From NCBI GenBank assembly GCA_937995735.1, contig CALKIZ010000038.1:1-64000 (forward strand): 64,000 nt of DNA. Direction: 5' to 3'. Position numbers and translations under genes: made by a program. Below are positions 18,835 to 27,721 of the stretch, one piece after another. The notes beneath the pieces are model-generated. The model was not told where the DNA came from. It did not search any database and was given only the letters and a program-made list of their open reading frames with translations. The stretch is from an uncultured Neomegalonema sp. (GTDB lineage: Bacteria > Pseudomonadota > Alphaproteobacteria > Rhodobacterales > Rhodobacteraceae). Numbering within the stretch: the stretch's first letter is position 1; each line of letters begins with the position of its first letter.

Positions 18835-20196
18835 TCAGCCATCGTAGAACTCACTTTCACCGCCGACAAAGCTCTGCCAGCCAAACCAATATGCAATATG
18901 CCCCGGTAACCGCGCGAGACGTTGCCCGCCGGGTCCGGTAAGGTTTTCTTCATCAATGACCCAAACACCATCATTTGCTCTGAGTTGCTTACGGCCAGCG
19001 GATGCAAACTGACGCCCTCCAGAATCGTATGCGCGTACCGTTCGCGTAGAGGCATCGCCAACCAAAACAACATTCTGGAAGCCAACTCTGTCGTTGATGA
19101 CGCGACCACCGTTAAAAGCGTTGAGCGGATAAGCTTTTGCACCGGCTGTAACGCGAAGGCCGAAGACATAATCTTTCTGCGTCAGGTTGCGCCCACCGCC
19201 CAGTGATGGGAACATCAGATCTGGGGAAGAGAAATACTCATTATAAACGGCCCCTGACGCATAGTTCCGGCGGTGGCCGGTTCTCAGTGACAGAGCTTTA
19301 GTGTCAGGATGATCTGTGCGCCATTCGCGCCAACTGGTGATCGTGACAGGGCGTGTTTTCAACTCGATACCACTGTTGACCAGCGGTCCCGCGACGGCTT
19401 TGCCCGTGAATTGATTCCAAAGGCTGTCTGTCTGGCGGTCGAACATGAGTTTATTGGAGCGATACAGAAATCCACTTGATCCAAAGACGAACGGCTCGGG
19501 CCTGCCTGCGACGGTTGTTTCATAAAGCACGCCAGCCCCACAGAGAGTACAATAAGCCAATGCTACTGGGACGCCGCCGATTACGTCGTTGAACATTTCG
19601 TGCCAGCCCATAATCCGCAGTGGATAAGCACGGGCGTCACCGTTGATCTCAACACCAAAAACAAGATCATCATCGATTAGATAGCTGGCGTCAGCAGCAG
19701 AAACTAATGTGGGATTGTCGAGCGATGGAATGCCATCGACCCGAACCCCGCCCCACGAAATTTCTTCGAGGCGGATACGCATCTTTGCAGGGTCACTGCG
19801 GTCTCCACCAAGAAAACGCAGAAAATTGGGATCAATTCGTTCGAATGATTCAAGTTTAAGTTCGCGATAACTGGGGTGAGGTCTGATTTCGGGGTGAGCC
19901 TCTTGCCACAGCATTGCTTCGAACCAGTCATTCGCGCGTGTGCCGGTCAACCGCTCGAAAGCCGCGCGATAATCTGATCTGAGCGCGCCGCGACCTTGAT
20001 AGCGCATTCCAAGGATAACGGCAGGAATGGCCTCGCGATGCCCGCCGCGCACCAAATCGTCTAATGCAGTGCGAGCTTGGGTCTGACTTCCGAAAATCAC
20101 ATCCCGGCTGAGCGCACCGACATCTGCGGCAAGGGCCGCAAAGCTGGTACAGGTGATAGTAGCAGCGGCGATGATCGTAGTAAGGGCACGGCGCAT
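18835..20196 (-). CDS. DUF3179 domain-containing exported protein (second copy)
   Basis: About 453 residues from the ATG chosen (MRRALTTIIAAATI), which has AAGGAG 7-8 nt ahead; an ATG 15 nt upstream lies before that Shine-Dalgarno and is rejected. A signal peptide ends near ALAADVG. The DUF3179 core contains VFGVEINGDARAYPLRIMG, ALAYCTLCGAGVLYET with the CxxC pair, SSGFLYRSNKLMFDR and AVAGPLVNSGIEL. Compared with the copy at 7970-9355 it lacks the CNC insert and is more like the family average. Function is unknown; two diverged copies in one region are unusual. It is divergent from ctrA, sharing a ~430-nt intergenic region. Confidence 0.87.
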   Translation of the reverse strand: MRRALTTIIAAATITCTSFAALAADVGALSRDVIFGSQTQARTALDDLVRGGHREAIPAVILGMRYQGRGALRSDYRAAFERLTGTRANDWFEAMLWQEAHPEIRPHPSYRELKLESFERIDPNFLRFLGGDRSDPAKMRIRLEEISWGGVRVDGIPSLDNPTLVSAADASYLIDDDLVFGVEINGDARAYPLRIMGWHEMFNDVIGGVPVALAYCTLCGAGVLYETTVAGRPEPFVFGSSGFLYRSNKLMFDRQTDSLWNQFTGKAVAGPLVNSGIELKTRPVTITSWREWRTDHPDTKALSLRTGHRRNYASGAVYNEYFSSPDLMFPSLGGGRNLTQKDYVFGLRVTAGAKAYPLNAFNGGRVINDRVGFQNVVLVGDASTRTVRAYDSGGRQFASAGRKQLRANDGVWVIDEENLTGPGGQRLARLPGHIAYWFGWQSFVGGESEFYDG

Positions 20197-20250
20197 GGGC
20201 GACTCCTTCATTCAGGTTTCGCTAAAATCAACAACCGAAAGCGCTCCGTC

Positions 20251-20414
20251 GAATCACAAGGACACGCATCATGGTGATGAGGTTGAAACAATCTCACCAA
20301 GCACGGTTAAGCGTTTCATTGTTTATTTAGGCTGTATGGAAACGATATTTTTTAGCAAGGAATCCGTCCAGAAGATTGTAACGCTGTACAAATTGAGGGT
20401 TGCACTCTTGATTC
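20251..20414. promoter_or_regulatory. three GANTC sites in the ctrA upstream region
   Basis: GAATC at 20251, GAATC at 20360 and GATTC at 20410 lie in the gap between the second DUF3179 gene and ctrA. In Caulobacter the ctrA P1 promoter is controlled by CcrM methylation at GANTC. Here the connection is inferred from position only. The rest of this 430-nt gap shows no gene I trust. Confidence 0.4.
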
Positions 20415-20562
20415 TCCCGGCGCAAAAAGAACGCGAGGTAGACGTTGTTTCGAAGCTAAGGCACTCTAAAAAAAGAGGAATTCGATTGCGGCAAATGCAA
20501 AAAACCTATTAATATCAACGGTTTAAGAATTTAGTCACGATACGGATAATCCTCAGGAGTTG

Positions 20563-20602
20563 TTAACTATTCGCCCCTAGTTTCTTAACAATAGTGATTA
20601 AC
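20563..20602. promoter_or_regulatory. TTAAC half-sites just upstream of ctrA, possible CtrA autoregulation
   Basis: TTAACTAT (20563), TTAACAAT (20585) and TTAAC (20598) occur within 40 nt, ending 26 nt before the ctrA start. None of the pairs has the canonical N7 spacing (the last two are 9 nt apart), so these would be half-sites rather than full CtrA boxes. Confidence 0.35.
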
Positions 20603-20627
20603 AGGACGAGCTCCGAGGGCATATACT

Positions 20628-21341
20628 ATGAGAATTTTGCTGATCGAAGATGACAGCGCGATGGCACAAAGCATTGAGCTGATGCTAAAGCAAGATGGTT
20701 TCAATGTTTACACCACCGACCTTGGTGAAGAGGGCATCGACCTTGGTAAGCTATATGATTACGATCTAATCTTACTTGACCTGAACTTACCTGACATGAA
20801 CGGATACGACGTTCTTAAAACGCTTCGGGTTGCGAAGGTTGGAACGCCAATCCTTATCCTCTCGGGCATGTCCGGTACTGAGAACAAGGTCAAAGGCTTC
20901 GGCTTCGGCGCTGATGATTACATGACCAAGCCTTTCAACAAAGAAGAGCTGATCGCACGTATCCACGCGATTGTTCGTCGTTCGAAAGGCCACAGCCAGT
21001 CGGTTATCGAAACTGGCGATATAAAAGTGAACCTCGATGCGAAAACGGTTGAAGTGAACAATCAACGTGTTCACCTGACCGGCAAAGAATACCAGATGCT
21101 TGAACTTCTCTCGTTGCGCAAAGGCACGACGCTTACGAAAGAGATGTTCCTGAACCACCTCTATGGCGGTATGGATGAGCCAGAGCTGAAGATCATCGAC
21201 GTGTTTATCTGTAAGCTCCGTAAGAAACTCTCCGCAGCAACGGGTGGCCAAAACCACATCGAAACTGTTTGGGGCCGTGGCTATGTTCTGCGTGATCCAG
21301 AGGGCGCTGTTATTGCTCCTCAGGAAGCGGCTAGCGCTTAA
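20628..21341 (+). CDS. ctrA: cell-cycle response regulator CtrA
   Basis: A 237-residue OmpR/PhoB-type response regulator with the near-invariant CtrA sequence: [20 protein letters not shown], phospho-acceptor Asp51 in [37 protein letters not shown] then [10 protein letters not shown], and a winged-helix domain with [19 protein letters not shown] and the recognition region [16 protein letters not shown]. CtrA is the alphaproteobacterial master regulator of division, motility and, in Caulobacter, replication initiation. The C-terminal tail after [10 protein letters not shown] ends in Ala-rich AASA, resembling the degradation tail of Caulobacter CtrA. It is monocistronic with a strong terminator. 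Confidence 0.97.
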   Translation: MRILLIEDDSAMAQSIELMLKQDGFNVYTTDLGEEGIDLGKLYDYDLILLDLNLPDMNGYDVLKTLRVAKVGTPILILSGMSGTENKVKGFGFGADDYMTKPFNKEELIARIHAIVRRSKGHSQSVIETGDIKVNLDAKTVEVNNQRVHLTGKEYQMLELLSLRKGTTLTKEMFLNHLYGGMDEPELKIIDVFICKLRKKLSAATGGQNHIETVWGRGYVLRDPEGAVIAPQEAASA

Positions 21342-21362
21342 TCTTTCTGTTAGATTAATTTC

Positions 21363-21394
21363 AAAAAGGCCGGTGCGATTGTACCGGCTTTTTT
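21363..21394. terminator. ctrA terminator, usable in both directions
   Basis: AAAAAGGCCGGT pairs with ACCGGCTTTTTT around an 8-nt loop. The A and T runs on both flanks let it terminate ctrA on the plus strand and the convergent rsmB gene on the minus strand. Confidence 0.9.
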
Positions 21395-21402
21395 ATGGTC
21401 GA

Positions 21403-22752
21403 TTATCCGAGTAATAACGGCGGTTTTGCTTTGCTTCGAAGGCGAGCAGCGAAGAAACCATCGATGCCCCCACGGTCCGCCCAATGGTGCGGCAATGTTC
21501 GTAATGCGCCATCGGCAATCATCTCGGCATCTATCCCCGCGCCGGGAAGGACGGGGATCATTTCCGCATCCGGTTGACGGTTTAAAAACGCGCGCATTCG
21601 CTTTGGCCCTTCAGCTGGCAGCAGTGAACAGACGGCATAGACCATCGCGCCGCCCGGTTTGAGCCAACCAAAGGCACGATCAAGCAGGGCATCCTGCAAA
21701 GGAACCAATGACGTGAGTTCTTTGCCTGATTTTAGGTAAGGCAAATCGGGGTGACGACGGATTGTGCCGGTTGCCGAACAGGGCGCATCGAGCAAGATGG
21801 CATCAAATGGCTCGGGCGGCTCCCATTCCAAAGCATCAGCGGTGACGACCTCGACCGAAAGCCGAGTTCTTGCGAGGTTTTCGAGCAAGCGCTTGGTGCG
21901 AATTTCGGACAAATCCAGCGCGGTGACATGAGCGCCCGCCGCCGCCAATTGCATTGTCTTGCCTCCAGGGGCGGCGCAAAGATCAAGTACGCGCTTGCCT
22001 TTTACGTCTCCCAGTAAACGAACGGGAAGGGCAGCGGCGGCATCTTGCGCCCACCATTCTCCCTCCGAATATCCCGGTAAGTCCGGTACTGATCCCGCAT
22101 CATCCAAGCGCAGTGTTCCGCCCGGCAGCATCGCACCGCCCAATTGTTCGGCACTTGGTGCGTGAACGTCGCGCAGCGACAAATCCAAGGGCGCGCCATG
22201 ACGGTGGGCGGTGGCTATCCCGCGAGCGGCTTCCTCACTGTAATCATGGACAAGACGCATCCAGAGCCATGCTGGTGTATCGGTTTTAGGCGCGTCGATT
22301 TCATCGAAAAGCTTAACGCCTTCTCCGGCTACCTTGCGGGATACTGCGTTCACCATGCCGGAAAGCTTGGCGAGGTTCTTTTGCTTTTTGGTCAGTCGCA
22401 CCGCGCTGTCGACCGCAGCATGAGCTGCACCATCCAGTGCGAGCAATTCGGCGGCTGCAATGCGCATAATATGAACAACGGCGGCATTGCCACCAACCGG
22501 ACGCTTGCGCAAAAATTTGTCGAGAACCGCATCAATAGACCCAAGCCGTCTCAACGTGGTCAGAACCAGCAATCTAGCGAACCCCGCATCGCGTGGTTCC
22601 AGATCGTTTAGTTTTGCCTCACGCCATGCAGCATCAAGGTTCATTTCCTTTTCAAGAACAGCACGGAGGGCGGTGAATGCGGCTTCGCGAGCCGGTAATC
22701 CTGCGGCGCTCACCCTTGTTTCGCCTGTTGCCGTGTGTGCGGCATAGCCCAT
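21403..22752 (-). CDS. RsmB-like rRNA (cytosine-5) methyltransferase
   Basis: A 449-residue protein with an N-terminal NusB-like RNA-binding domain (residues ~20-150: AREAAFTALRAVL, RLLVLTTLRRLG) and a C-terminal Fmu/NOL1-NOP2 methyltransferase domain. The SAM loop is VLDLCAAPGGKTMQLA. The two cysteines of RNA m5C methyltransferases are in DAPCSATG and YAVCSLLPAEG. It would methylate 16S rRNA C967-equivalent; alphaproteobacteria have several RsmB-like paralogues, so the exact target is uncertain. Its start overlaps the 3' end of htpX by 43 nt in another frame, and expression is probably coupled to it. Confidence 0.92.
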   Translation of the reverse strand: MGYAAHTATGETRVSAAGLPAREAAFTALRAVLEKEMNLDAAWREAKLNDLEPRDAGFARLLVLTTLRRLGSIDAVLDKFLRKRPVGGNAAVVHIMRIAAAELLALDGAAHAAVDSAVRLTKKQKNLAKLSGMVNAVSRKVAGEGVKLFDEIDAPKTDTPAWLWMRLVHDYSEEAARGIATAHRHGAPLDLSLRDVHAPSAEQLGGAMLPGGTLRLDDAGSVPDLPGYSEGEWWAQDAAAALPVRLLGDVKGKRVLDLCAAPGGKTMQLAAAGAHVTALDLSEIRTKRLLENLARTRLSVEVVTADALEWEPPEPFDAILLDAPCSATGTIRRHPDLPYLKSGKELTSLVPLQDALLDRAFGWLKPGGAMVYAVCSLLPAEGPKRMRAFLNRQPDAEMIPVLPGAGIDAEMIADGALRTLPHHWADRGGIDGFFAARLRSKAKPPLLLG

Positions 22753-23678
22753 GGAGAGCGTCTATGGGGCGGTGCGCTTCCTTCGACGGGCGGTAAAGCA
22801 TGTGGTATTTTCGCGGGACTAACCCGTCCCATCTGCCGCGCGATTTCTTGCAATTGAGCAATGCGGTTTTCAATTGCGGGGTGGGTTGAAAACCACGAGT
22901 CCGTTCCTCCGCTTGTCAGCGGATTGGTAATAAACATATGGGCAGTTGCCGGATGCCGACGGGCGCGGCGCAACATTGTGCGTTTGCTCATCTCGGAAAT
23001 CTTCCGCAGGGCCGAGGCAAGCGCCAGTGGTTGACCTGAAATTTGTGCCCCAAGGCGGTCAGCCTCGTATTCCCGCGTTCTGCTGACAAACATTCGCACG
23101 ATCAATGCGGCCATTGGTGCGACAATAGCGGCCACCAGTAAACCGATGCCGCCTAGCGGTCCGTTGCGCCGTGCGCCTCCGAACCAAAAGACATATTGAG
23201 ATAGCATCGAGATCGCTCCTGCCATGGTCGCGGTAAATGTCATCGTCAACGTGTCGTAATTGCGGATATGTGCCATTTCATGCGCTATTACACCCGCAAG
23301 TTCGTCTGCGGTGAGGGCTTTGATAATGCCGGTTGTAACGCAGACCGCCCCGTTTTCAGGGTTTCGCCCCGTCGCAAACGCATTGGGTTGGTCAGATTCC
23401 ATAACATAGAGCTTCGGAGCAGGGATTTCTGCCCGCGTAGCCAGCACTTCAACCATGTCAAAAAGTTCAGGAGATTGATGGCGCAAAAGTTCATGTGCGC
23501 CTTGCATTCTGCGTACCATTTTACCGCTGTTCCACCAGGCGAAGATATTTGTGCCAGCCGCCGCTGCCAATGCGATCAACATTCCGCTTGCACCGCCGAT
23601 TAACCAACCGGCTGCCATGAACAGCACAGCCATAATCACGAGCAGCAACAGTGTCTTAAACGTGTTCTTAGCTGACAT
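22710..23678 (-). CDS. htpX: HtpX-family membrane zinc metalloprotease
   Basis: A 322-residue M48-type protease that degrades misfolded inner-membrane proteins. Two N-terminal transmembrane segments (about residues 8-48) precede the zinc motif H133-E-M-A-H137, then two more TM segments, with the third ligand Glu in SRTREYEADRLGA. FATGRNPENGAVCVTTG is typical of HtpX. The C-terminal ~35 residues are Pro/His-rich and overlap the start of rsmB. In many alphaproteobacteria htpX and rsmB are adjacent, consistent with this pairing. Confidence 0.94.
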   Translation of the reverse strand: MSAKNTFKTLLLLVIMAVLFMAAGWLIGGASGMLIALAAAAGTNIFAWWNSGKMVRRMQGAHELLRHQSPELFDMVEVLATRAEIPAPKLYVMESDQPNAFATGRNPENGAVCVTTGIIKALTADELAGVIAHEMAHIRNYDTLTMTFTATMAGAISMLSQYVFWFGGARRNGPLGGIGLLVAAIVAPMAALIVRMFVSRTREYEADRLGAQISGQPLALASALRKISEMSKRTMLRRARRHPATAHMFITNPLTSGGTDSWFSTHPAIENRIAQLQEIARQMGRVSPAKIPHALPPVEGSAPPHRRSPWAMPHTRQQAKQG

Positions 23679-23761
23679 TTCCGTGTACTGCCTCTTTTTG
23701 GTCTCTTGAAGTTTTTAGTTTATATACGCCTTCCGTGGCCAGTTGTGGACAGGATTGCACG

Positions 23762-23938
23762 ATGACAGATGTAAAACGCCCCGACCCCGCAATTGCGGAG
23801 CGGGCATTGGAAGAGGCCGAGATGCGAAGAAAAGCGCAAAAAGCCTTGGATTTGCCTGCTGAACAAGGCGGACGTAACGGCGCAGAACCAGTACGCTATG
23901 GAGATTGGGAAAAGAATGGGCTCGCAATTGATTTCTAA
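23762..23938 (+). CDS. DUF1674 protein, SDHAF4-like succinate dehydrogenase assembly factor
   Basis: A 58-residue protein ending with RYGDWEKNGLAIDF, the hallmark of DUF1674 (mitochondrial SDHAF4, which helps mature the flavinated SdhA subunit). The centre is a charged helix (AIAERALEEAEMRRKAQ). The ATG at MTDVKRPDP is chosen because AGGA lies ~8 nt ahead; an upstream in-frame start would add 9 unlike residues. Its last 23 nt overlap the start of msrA in another frame. It is divergent from htpX and no sdh genes are nearby. Confidence 0.9.
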   Translation: MTDVKRPDPAIAERALEEAEMRRKAQKALDLPAEQGGRNGAEPVRYGDWEKNGLAIDF

Positions 23939-24599
23939 ATTTGGTTCCAAAATTTTTACTGTGGCGGTGATGGTTTTTGGCGCGTGGTTTTTATACCCCA
24001 CGATTGCTGAAAGCGAACAAGCTCAGGACGTTGAGATAAGCGAAAACCAAGCTGCTGCCATTTTTGCAGGCGGCTGTTTTTGGTGTCTTGAATCGGATAT
24101 GGATCACTTACCCGGCGTGATCTCGACCATTTCAGGATATAGTGGCGGGACGATTGCTGATCCGACCTACGAAACCCATTATAAGAAAAAGACAGGGCAA
24201 GAGGCACATTACGAGGTCGTAAAAGTCGTCTATGACCCTGAAGTTCTGACTTATGAAGAGCTATTGACGGCATTCTGGCACTCGGTCGATGTAACCGATG
24301 ATGGTGGCCAGTTCTGTGATCGTGGCGACTCTTACCGGACGGCTGTCTTTGTCACGCCTGAACAACGCGAGGCGGCTGAAGCATCGAAAGCTGAACTTGA
24401 GAAAGGTGAATGGCCGAAAGAACCGATTGTGACCCCTATTTTGGATGTCGCCAAGTTCTATCCAGCCGAAACCTATCATCAGGATTATTATAAGAAAAAC
24501 CCTGTTCGCTATCGGTATTACCGAAACGGTTGTGGCCGAGATCGGACGGTTAAACGGGTCTGGGGACCACTTGCCTATACTGGCATCCCTAAAAGCTGA
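23916..24599 (+). CDS. msrA: exported or membrane-anchored peptide-methionine (S)-S-oxide reductase MsrA
   Basis: About 227 residues. Starting at MGSQLISKFG gives an N-terminal hydrophobic segment (about residues 11-28, TVAVMVFGAWFLYP) that acts as signal or anchor, so the enzyme should work in the periplasm; most MsrA proteins are cytosolic. The catalytic Cys54 is in AGGCFWC, with ISGYSGG, VVKVVYDPEVLTYEELL and YHQDYYKKNP following, and NGCGRD near the end can supply the resolving Cys. It repairs oxidised methionine. An ATG 18 nt upstream is also possible. It overlaps the SDHAF4-like gene. Confidence 0.92.
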   Translation: MGSQLISKFGSKIFTVAVMVFGAWFLYPTIAESEQAQDVEISENQAAAIFAGGCFWCLESDMDHLPGVISTISGYSGGTIADPTYETHYKKKTGQEAHYEVVKVVYDPEVLTYEELLTAFWHSVDVTDDGGQFCDRGDSYRTAVFVTPEQREAAEASKAELEKGEWPKEPIVTPILDVAKFYPAETYHQDYYKKNPVRYRYYRNGCGRDRTVKRVWGPLAYTGIPKS

Positions 24600-24603
24600 G
24601 GTA

Positions 24604-24645
24604 TTACAAGCAGCAGGCTGTCTAACGATAGCTTGCTACTTGTAA
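24604..24645 (+). terminator. long hairpin after msrA
   Basis: A 19-bp stem with one mismatch and two G-U pairs (TTACAAG at the base, loop TAAC) starts 5 nt after the msrA stop. There is no U tract after it, so it may act as a transcript-end or processing structure rather than a classic terminator. Confidence 0.55.
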
Positions 24646-24706
24646 ACAGCTTGAAACTGCGGTTTAAACCCGCACACTCTCCGTCAAACGAGTCACGGAG
24701 AGAACA

Positions 24707-25648
24707 ATGAACATCACAAAGCTGCTTGGCGTTTTAACGGTTGGCGTTGCGATCGCCGTGTCGCCTGCGAGTGCCGAAACCCGCGTTACCTATAAATCCG
24801 CCAAAAGCACGTCATCCTATTTCCAGATGGCAGTACAGCTTGCCGAAGCGATGAAGGCGGCTTCCAAAGGAGAGATAATTCTCACAATCGAAGAGAGCCA
24901 AGGGTCGGTCCAGAATGTTTTGGAAGCACCGCGCCGGGGTGGGAACTATGTCTTTACCGCGCCGCCTGTTCTGGTCCGCCTTGCCGGAGCCGGAAAAGCG
25001 ATGTTCGAGGGGAAGGAAAATCCAGCCTTTAAAGACATCCGTGCTCTGTTCCCGATCCCTTCACTGACGATGCACTTTGTCGTTCGTGCCGATAGCGGTG
25101 TCACCGACTTTGATCAGTTGAGCGGTAAATCCATTCTGCTTGGGAAAGGGTCGTTCGGCGCGAAAGAGGGCGCAAAATACCTTGATCTTTTTGGCCTGCA
25201 AGACAACGTGATGCAGGTCGATGCCGAGCTTAATAATGCTGTCCCTGCGCTTAAAAATGAACAGATTGATGGGTTCGTTACGGCAGGATCGTTTCCTGCG
25301 CCGAATGTGATCGAAGCCGCTGCAAGCCTTGATGTCATTGTGCTGTCCTTGAGTGATGAGCAAATTGCGAAGACAAAACGGACTCGTCTGGAAATTCCTG
25401 CCGGGACTTACAAAGGGCAGGATGAGCCTATTGTTACGACGTCGCTGCCTGTTGTCGCTTACACGACGACGGAAATGGATAACAAAACCGCTTTTGAACT
25501 AACGCGCACCTATTGGCGCAATAAAAAAGCAATGGCGAAAGATGCCCCTTGGTGGGATGGCGTCGATGAGAGCTTTCTTGATAATATTGACGGCGAGATC
25601 CATCCCGGTGCTGTCCGCTACTATAAAAGCGTCGGTTGGATAAAGTGA
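24707..25648 (+). CDS. TAXI-family TRAP transporter solute-binding protein
   Basis: A 313-residue periplasmic binding protein. The signal peptide is MNITKLLGVLTVGVAIAV ending near SPASAET. The mature part has the NMT1/TAXI-like fold: GNYVFTAPPVLVRLAGAGK, DIRALFPIPSLTMHFVVR, LSGKSILLGKGSFGAKEGA and DGFVTAGSFPAPNVIEAA. TAXI proteins hand substrates, in known cases glutamate or other organic acids, to a fused TRAP permease, which follows 61 nt downstream. The substrate cannot be told. A GGAGAGAAC Shine-Dalgarno precedes the ATG. Confidence 0.92.
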   Translation: MNITKLLGVLTVGVAIAVSPASAETRVTYKSAKSTSSYFQMAVQLAEAMKAASKGEIILTIEESQGSVQNVLEAPRRGGNYVFTAPPVLVRLAGAGKAMFEGKENPAFKDIRALFPIPSLTMHFVVRADSGVTDFDQLSGKSILLGKGSFGAKEGAKYLDLFGLQDNVMQVDAELNNAVPALKNEQIDGFVTAGSFPAPNVIEAAASLDVIVLSLSDEQIAKTKRTRLEIPAGTYKGQDEPIVTTSLPVVAYTTTEMDNKTAFELTRTYWRNKKAMAKDAPWWDGVDESFLDNIDGEIHPGAVRYYKSVGWIK

Positions 25649-25657
25649 CCCCGCGCC

Positions 25658-25682
25658 TCTCTCCTCAGTATCTGGGGAGAGA
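25658..25682 (+). terminator. intercistronic hairpin between binding protein and permease genes
   Basis: TCTCTCC and GGAGAGA enclose 11 nt in the 61-nt gap. Such hairpins often stabilise the upstream message or partly stop transcription, so the binding protein is made in excess of the permease. Confidence 0.5.
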
Positions 25683-25709
25683 CGTCAGGCGGACGCCGCA
25701 GGTAAATGT

Positions 25710-27500
25710 ATGACCCATTATGTGTGGCCTTTGCTCGGGGCGGTTTCGATTGCCTTTCATCTTGGATTGATCTTTTCGGGGCTTGTCCCAAATCTCATCG
25801 CGCGTCCGTTGCACATGGCGCTGGCGCTGCCTTGGATTTTCATTTTCCTCGCAAAGACACCGAATGCGCGTCGCAGCGGGTTCGTCTTTTCATGCATCGG
25901 TGTCATGAGTTGCGCGTATCTTGCGTGGAACGCTGATTTGATCGGGGATCAATACGGATACTTGGAAGGCAATCTGCAATATTGGATCGCAAGCGCCCTC
26001 ATTTTGATTGTCTTAGAAATGGCGCGCCGCGCTATCGGATGGCCCTTGCCAATCGTTGCTGCGGCAACGCTCGCATATGGTTTGTTTGGAGATCACATCA
26101 GCGGCGAGTTCGGGCATCCCGGAATGCCGCTTGGTAGTTTCCTCGGGGCTTTGACGTTCTCTGAAGGCGGGCTTTGGGGGTCTTTGACAGGTGTATCCGT
26201 CAGCATCGTTGCGATTTTTGTCATTCTTGGTGTGATGCTGAATGCCGGGGAAGCGGGGCAGGGCTTTATGAACCTTGCCGCCGCAGGAGCCGGGCATTTG
26301 AAGGGGGGAGCCGCCAAGGTTTCGGTGCTGTCTTCGGCCCTGTTCGGATCAATTTCAGGATCGGCCAGCGCCAATGTCGCCTCGACCGGAGCCGTGACAC
26401 TGCCCGCAATGACGCGGCTTGGGTATCCGAAAGCCTTGGCCGGAGCGGTAGAAGCGGTGGCATCTTCCGGCGGGCAAATCATGCCGCCCTTGATGGGTGC
26501 AGGCGCGTTCGTGATGGTCGAACTGACTGGTGTTTCCTACACGGGCATTATGGCGGCTGCCTTGCTTCCGGCGATTCTCTATTTTGTTGCAGTTTGGATC
26601 GGCGTGAATGCCTTTGCGAGTCGGCATGACTTACGCGCGATTGCGGAAGAGGATCGTCCTTCGATGGGGCAAGTCCTCGTGACTTCAGCCTTTTTTGTCG
26701 TGCCGTTCGGTGTGTTGCTGTGGGGAATGTTTGTATCTGGAGTGACGCCGCAATATGCCGCGTGTCAGGCCATCGTTGCCGCGACTGTCCTGTTGGCGAT
26801 TGGGACGAAACAGTCTGCGCAAGCCACGCCTCAGGCGGTGGGGCTGCTTCCAATTCAAGCGTTCGCGAGACGGCTCGCTGATGCCTGCACAAATGCAGGT
26901 AAGCAAATCGCAACGATTGCGTCCATTATTCTATGCGCATCATTGATCATTGGTGTCCTCAGCCTGACCGGGTTGGGAATCAAGATTACGTCGCTGATAT
27001 TATCCGCCTCGGGAGGCCAGTTATGGCCTGCGTTGTTGTTGACCGCTTTCGCTTGTCTGATTCTGGGTATGGAAGTTCCGACGACCGCTGCCTACGTGAT
27101 TTGTGTCTCGGTCGCTGGCCCTGCCTTACAAGAGCTTGGCCTGACCGCCCTTCAAGCGCATCTATTTGTCTTCTGGTTCGCACTGATCTCCACAATCACG
27201 CCTCCGGTCTGCGGTCCGGTCTTTATTGCGGCGGCGATGGTGGAAGAGAATTGGCTGAAGGTTGCGGGTAGCGCGATGGCGTTGGGCATTGGCCTTTATT
27301 TGATTCCGCTGGGCATGATTGCCAACCCATATTTGATAGAATTGGTAGAGTCTCCAGCGCGTGCAATTGCAGCGTCAATCAAAGTCGGCATTGGCCTCGC
27401 GTTGATTTCGACGGGCGTGATTGCCCCCAAATCAATATTGAAGCGGATTGTTTTCATCCTGCTTGGCTTGGTTTTCATCTTTGTACCATTGTCATTTTGA
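25710..27500 (+). CDS. TRAP transporter permease, fused DctQM type (TAXI system)
   Basis: A 596-residue membrane protein. The first ~170 residues hold the DctQ-like small subunit helices; the rest is the large DctM domain with about 12 TM segments. Characteristic strings are SALFGSISGSASANVASTGA, TLPAMTRLGYPKALAGAVEA, SSGGQIMPPLMGAGAFVM and LGMEVPTTAAYVICV. It should import the ligand of the TAXI protein with Na+ or H+. The C terminus adds two more hydrophobic segments. AGG lies about 9 nt before the ATG. Confidence 0.95.
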   Translation: MTHYVWPLLGAVSIAFHLGLIFSGLVPNLIARPLHMALALPWIFIFLAKTPNARRSGFVFSCIGVMSCAYLAWNADLIGDQYGYLEGNLQYWIASALILIVLEMARRAIGWPLPIVAAATLAYGLFGDHISGEFGHPGMPLGSFLGALTFSEGGLWGSLTGVSVSIVAIFVILGVMLNAGEAGQGFMNLAAAGAGHLKGGAAKVSVLSSALFGSISGSASANVASTGAVTLPAMTRLGYPKALAGAVEAVASSGGQIMPPLMGAGAFVMVELTGVSYTGIMAAALLPAILYFVAVWIGVNAFASRHDLRAIAEEDRPSMGQVLVTSAFFVVPFGVLLWGMFVSGVTPQYAACQAIVAATVLLAIGTKQSAQATPQAVGLLPIQAFARRLADACTNAGKQIATIASIILCASLIIGVLSLTGLGIKITSLILSASGGQLWPALLLTAFACLILGMEVPTTAAYVICVSVAGPALQELGLTALQAHLFVFWFALISTITPPVCGPVFIAAAMVEENWLKVAGSAMALGIGLYLIPLGMIANPYLIELVESPARAIAASIKVGIGLALISTGVIAPKSILKRIVFILLGLVFIFVPLSF

Positions 27501-27721
27501 CAGCGCTTTTTTGCGCGTGATCCGGCCTCATAAAACGAGCCGTATCGTATCAAGATTATCGGGTGATTTGTGGGTTATATGCGTGAAATTTCAACGATAA
27601 AGATGCCTAAAGGCTTCTTGCAACACCTTGCTTTGGTGGCGGTCTGTATGGCGGCGGAATTTCAGCGCTTCGTTCACCTTACAAGATACCGTAGATGAAG
27701 TAATTCGTGTAATATATTCAA

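Noticed and set aside
20153-20512. 119-codon open frame ahead of ctrA
   Set aside because: It overlaps the signal-peptide end of the DUF3179 gene antisense and covers the ctrA control region; composition is not coding-like.
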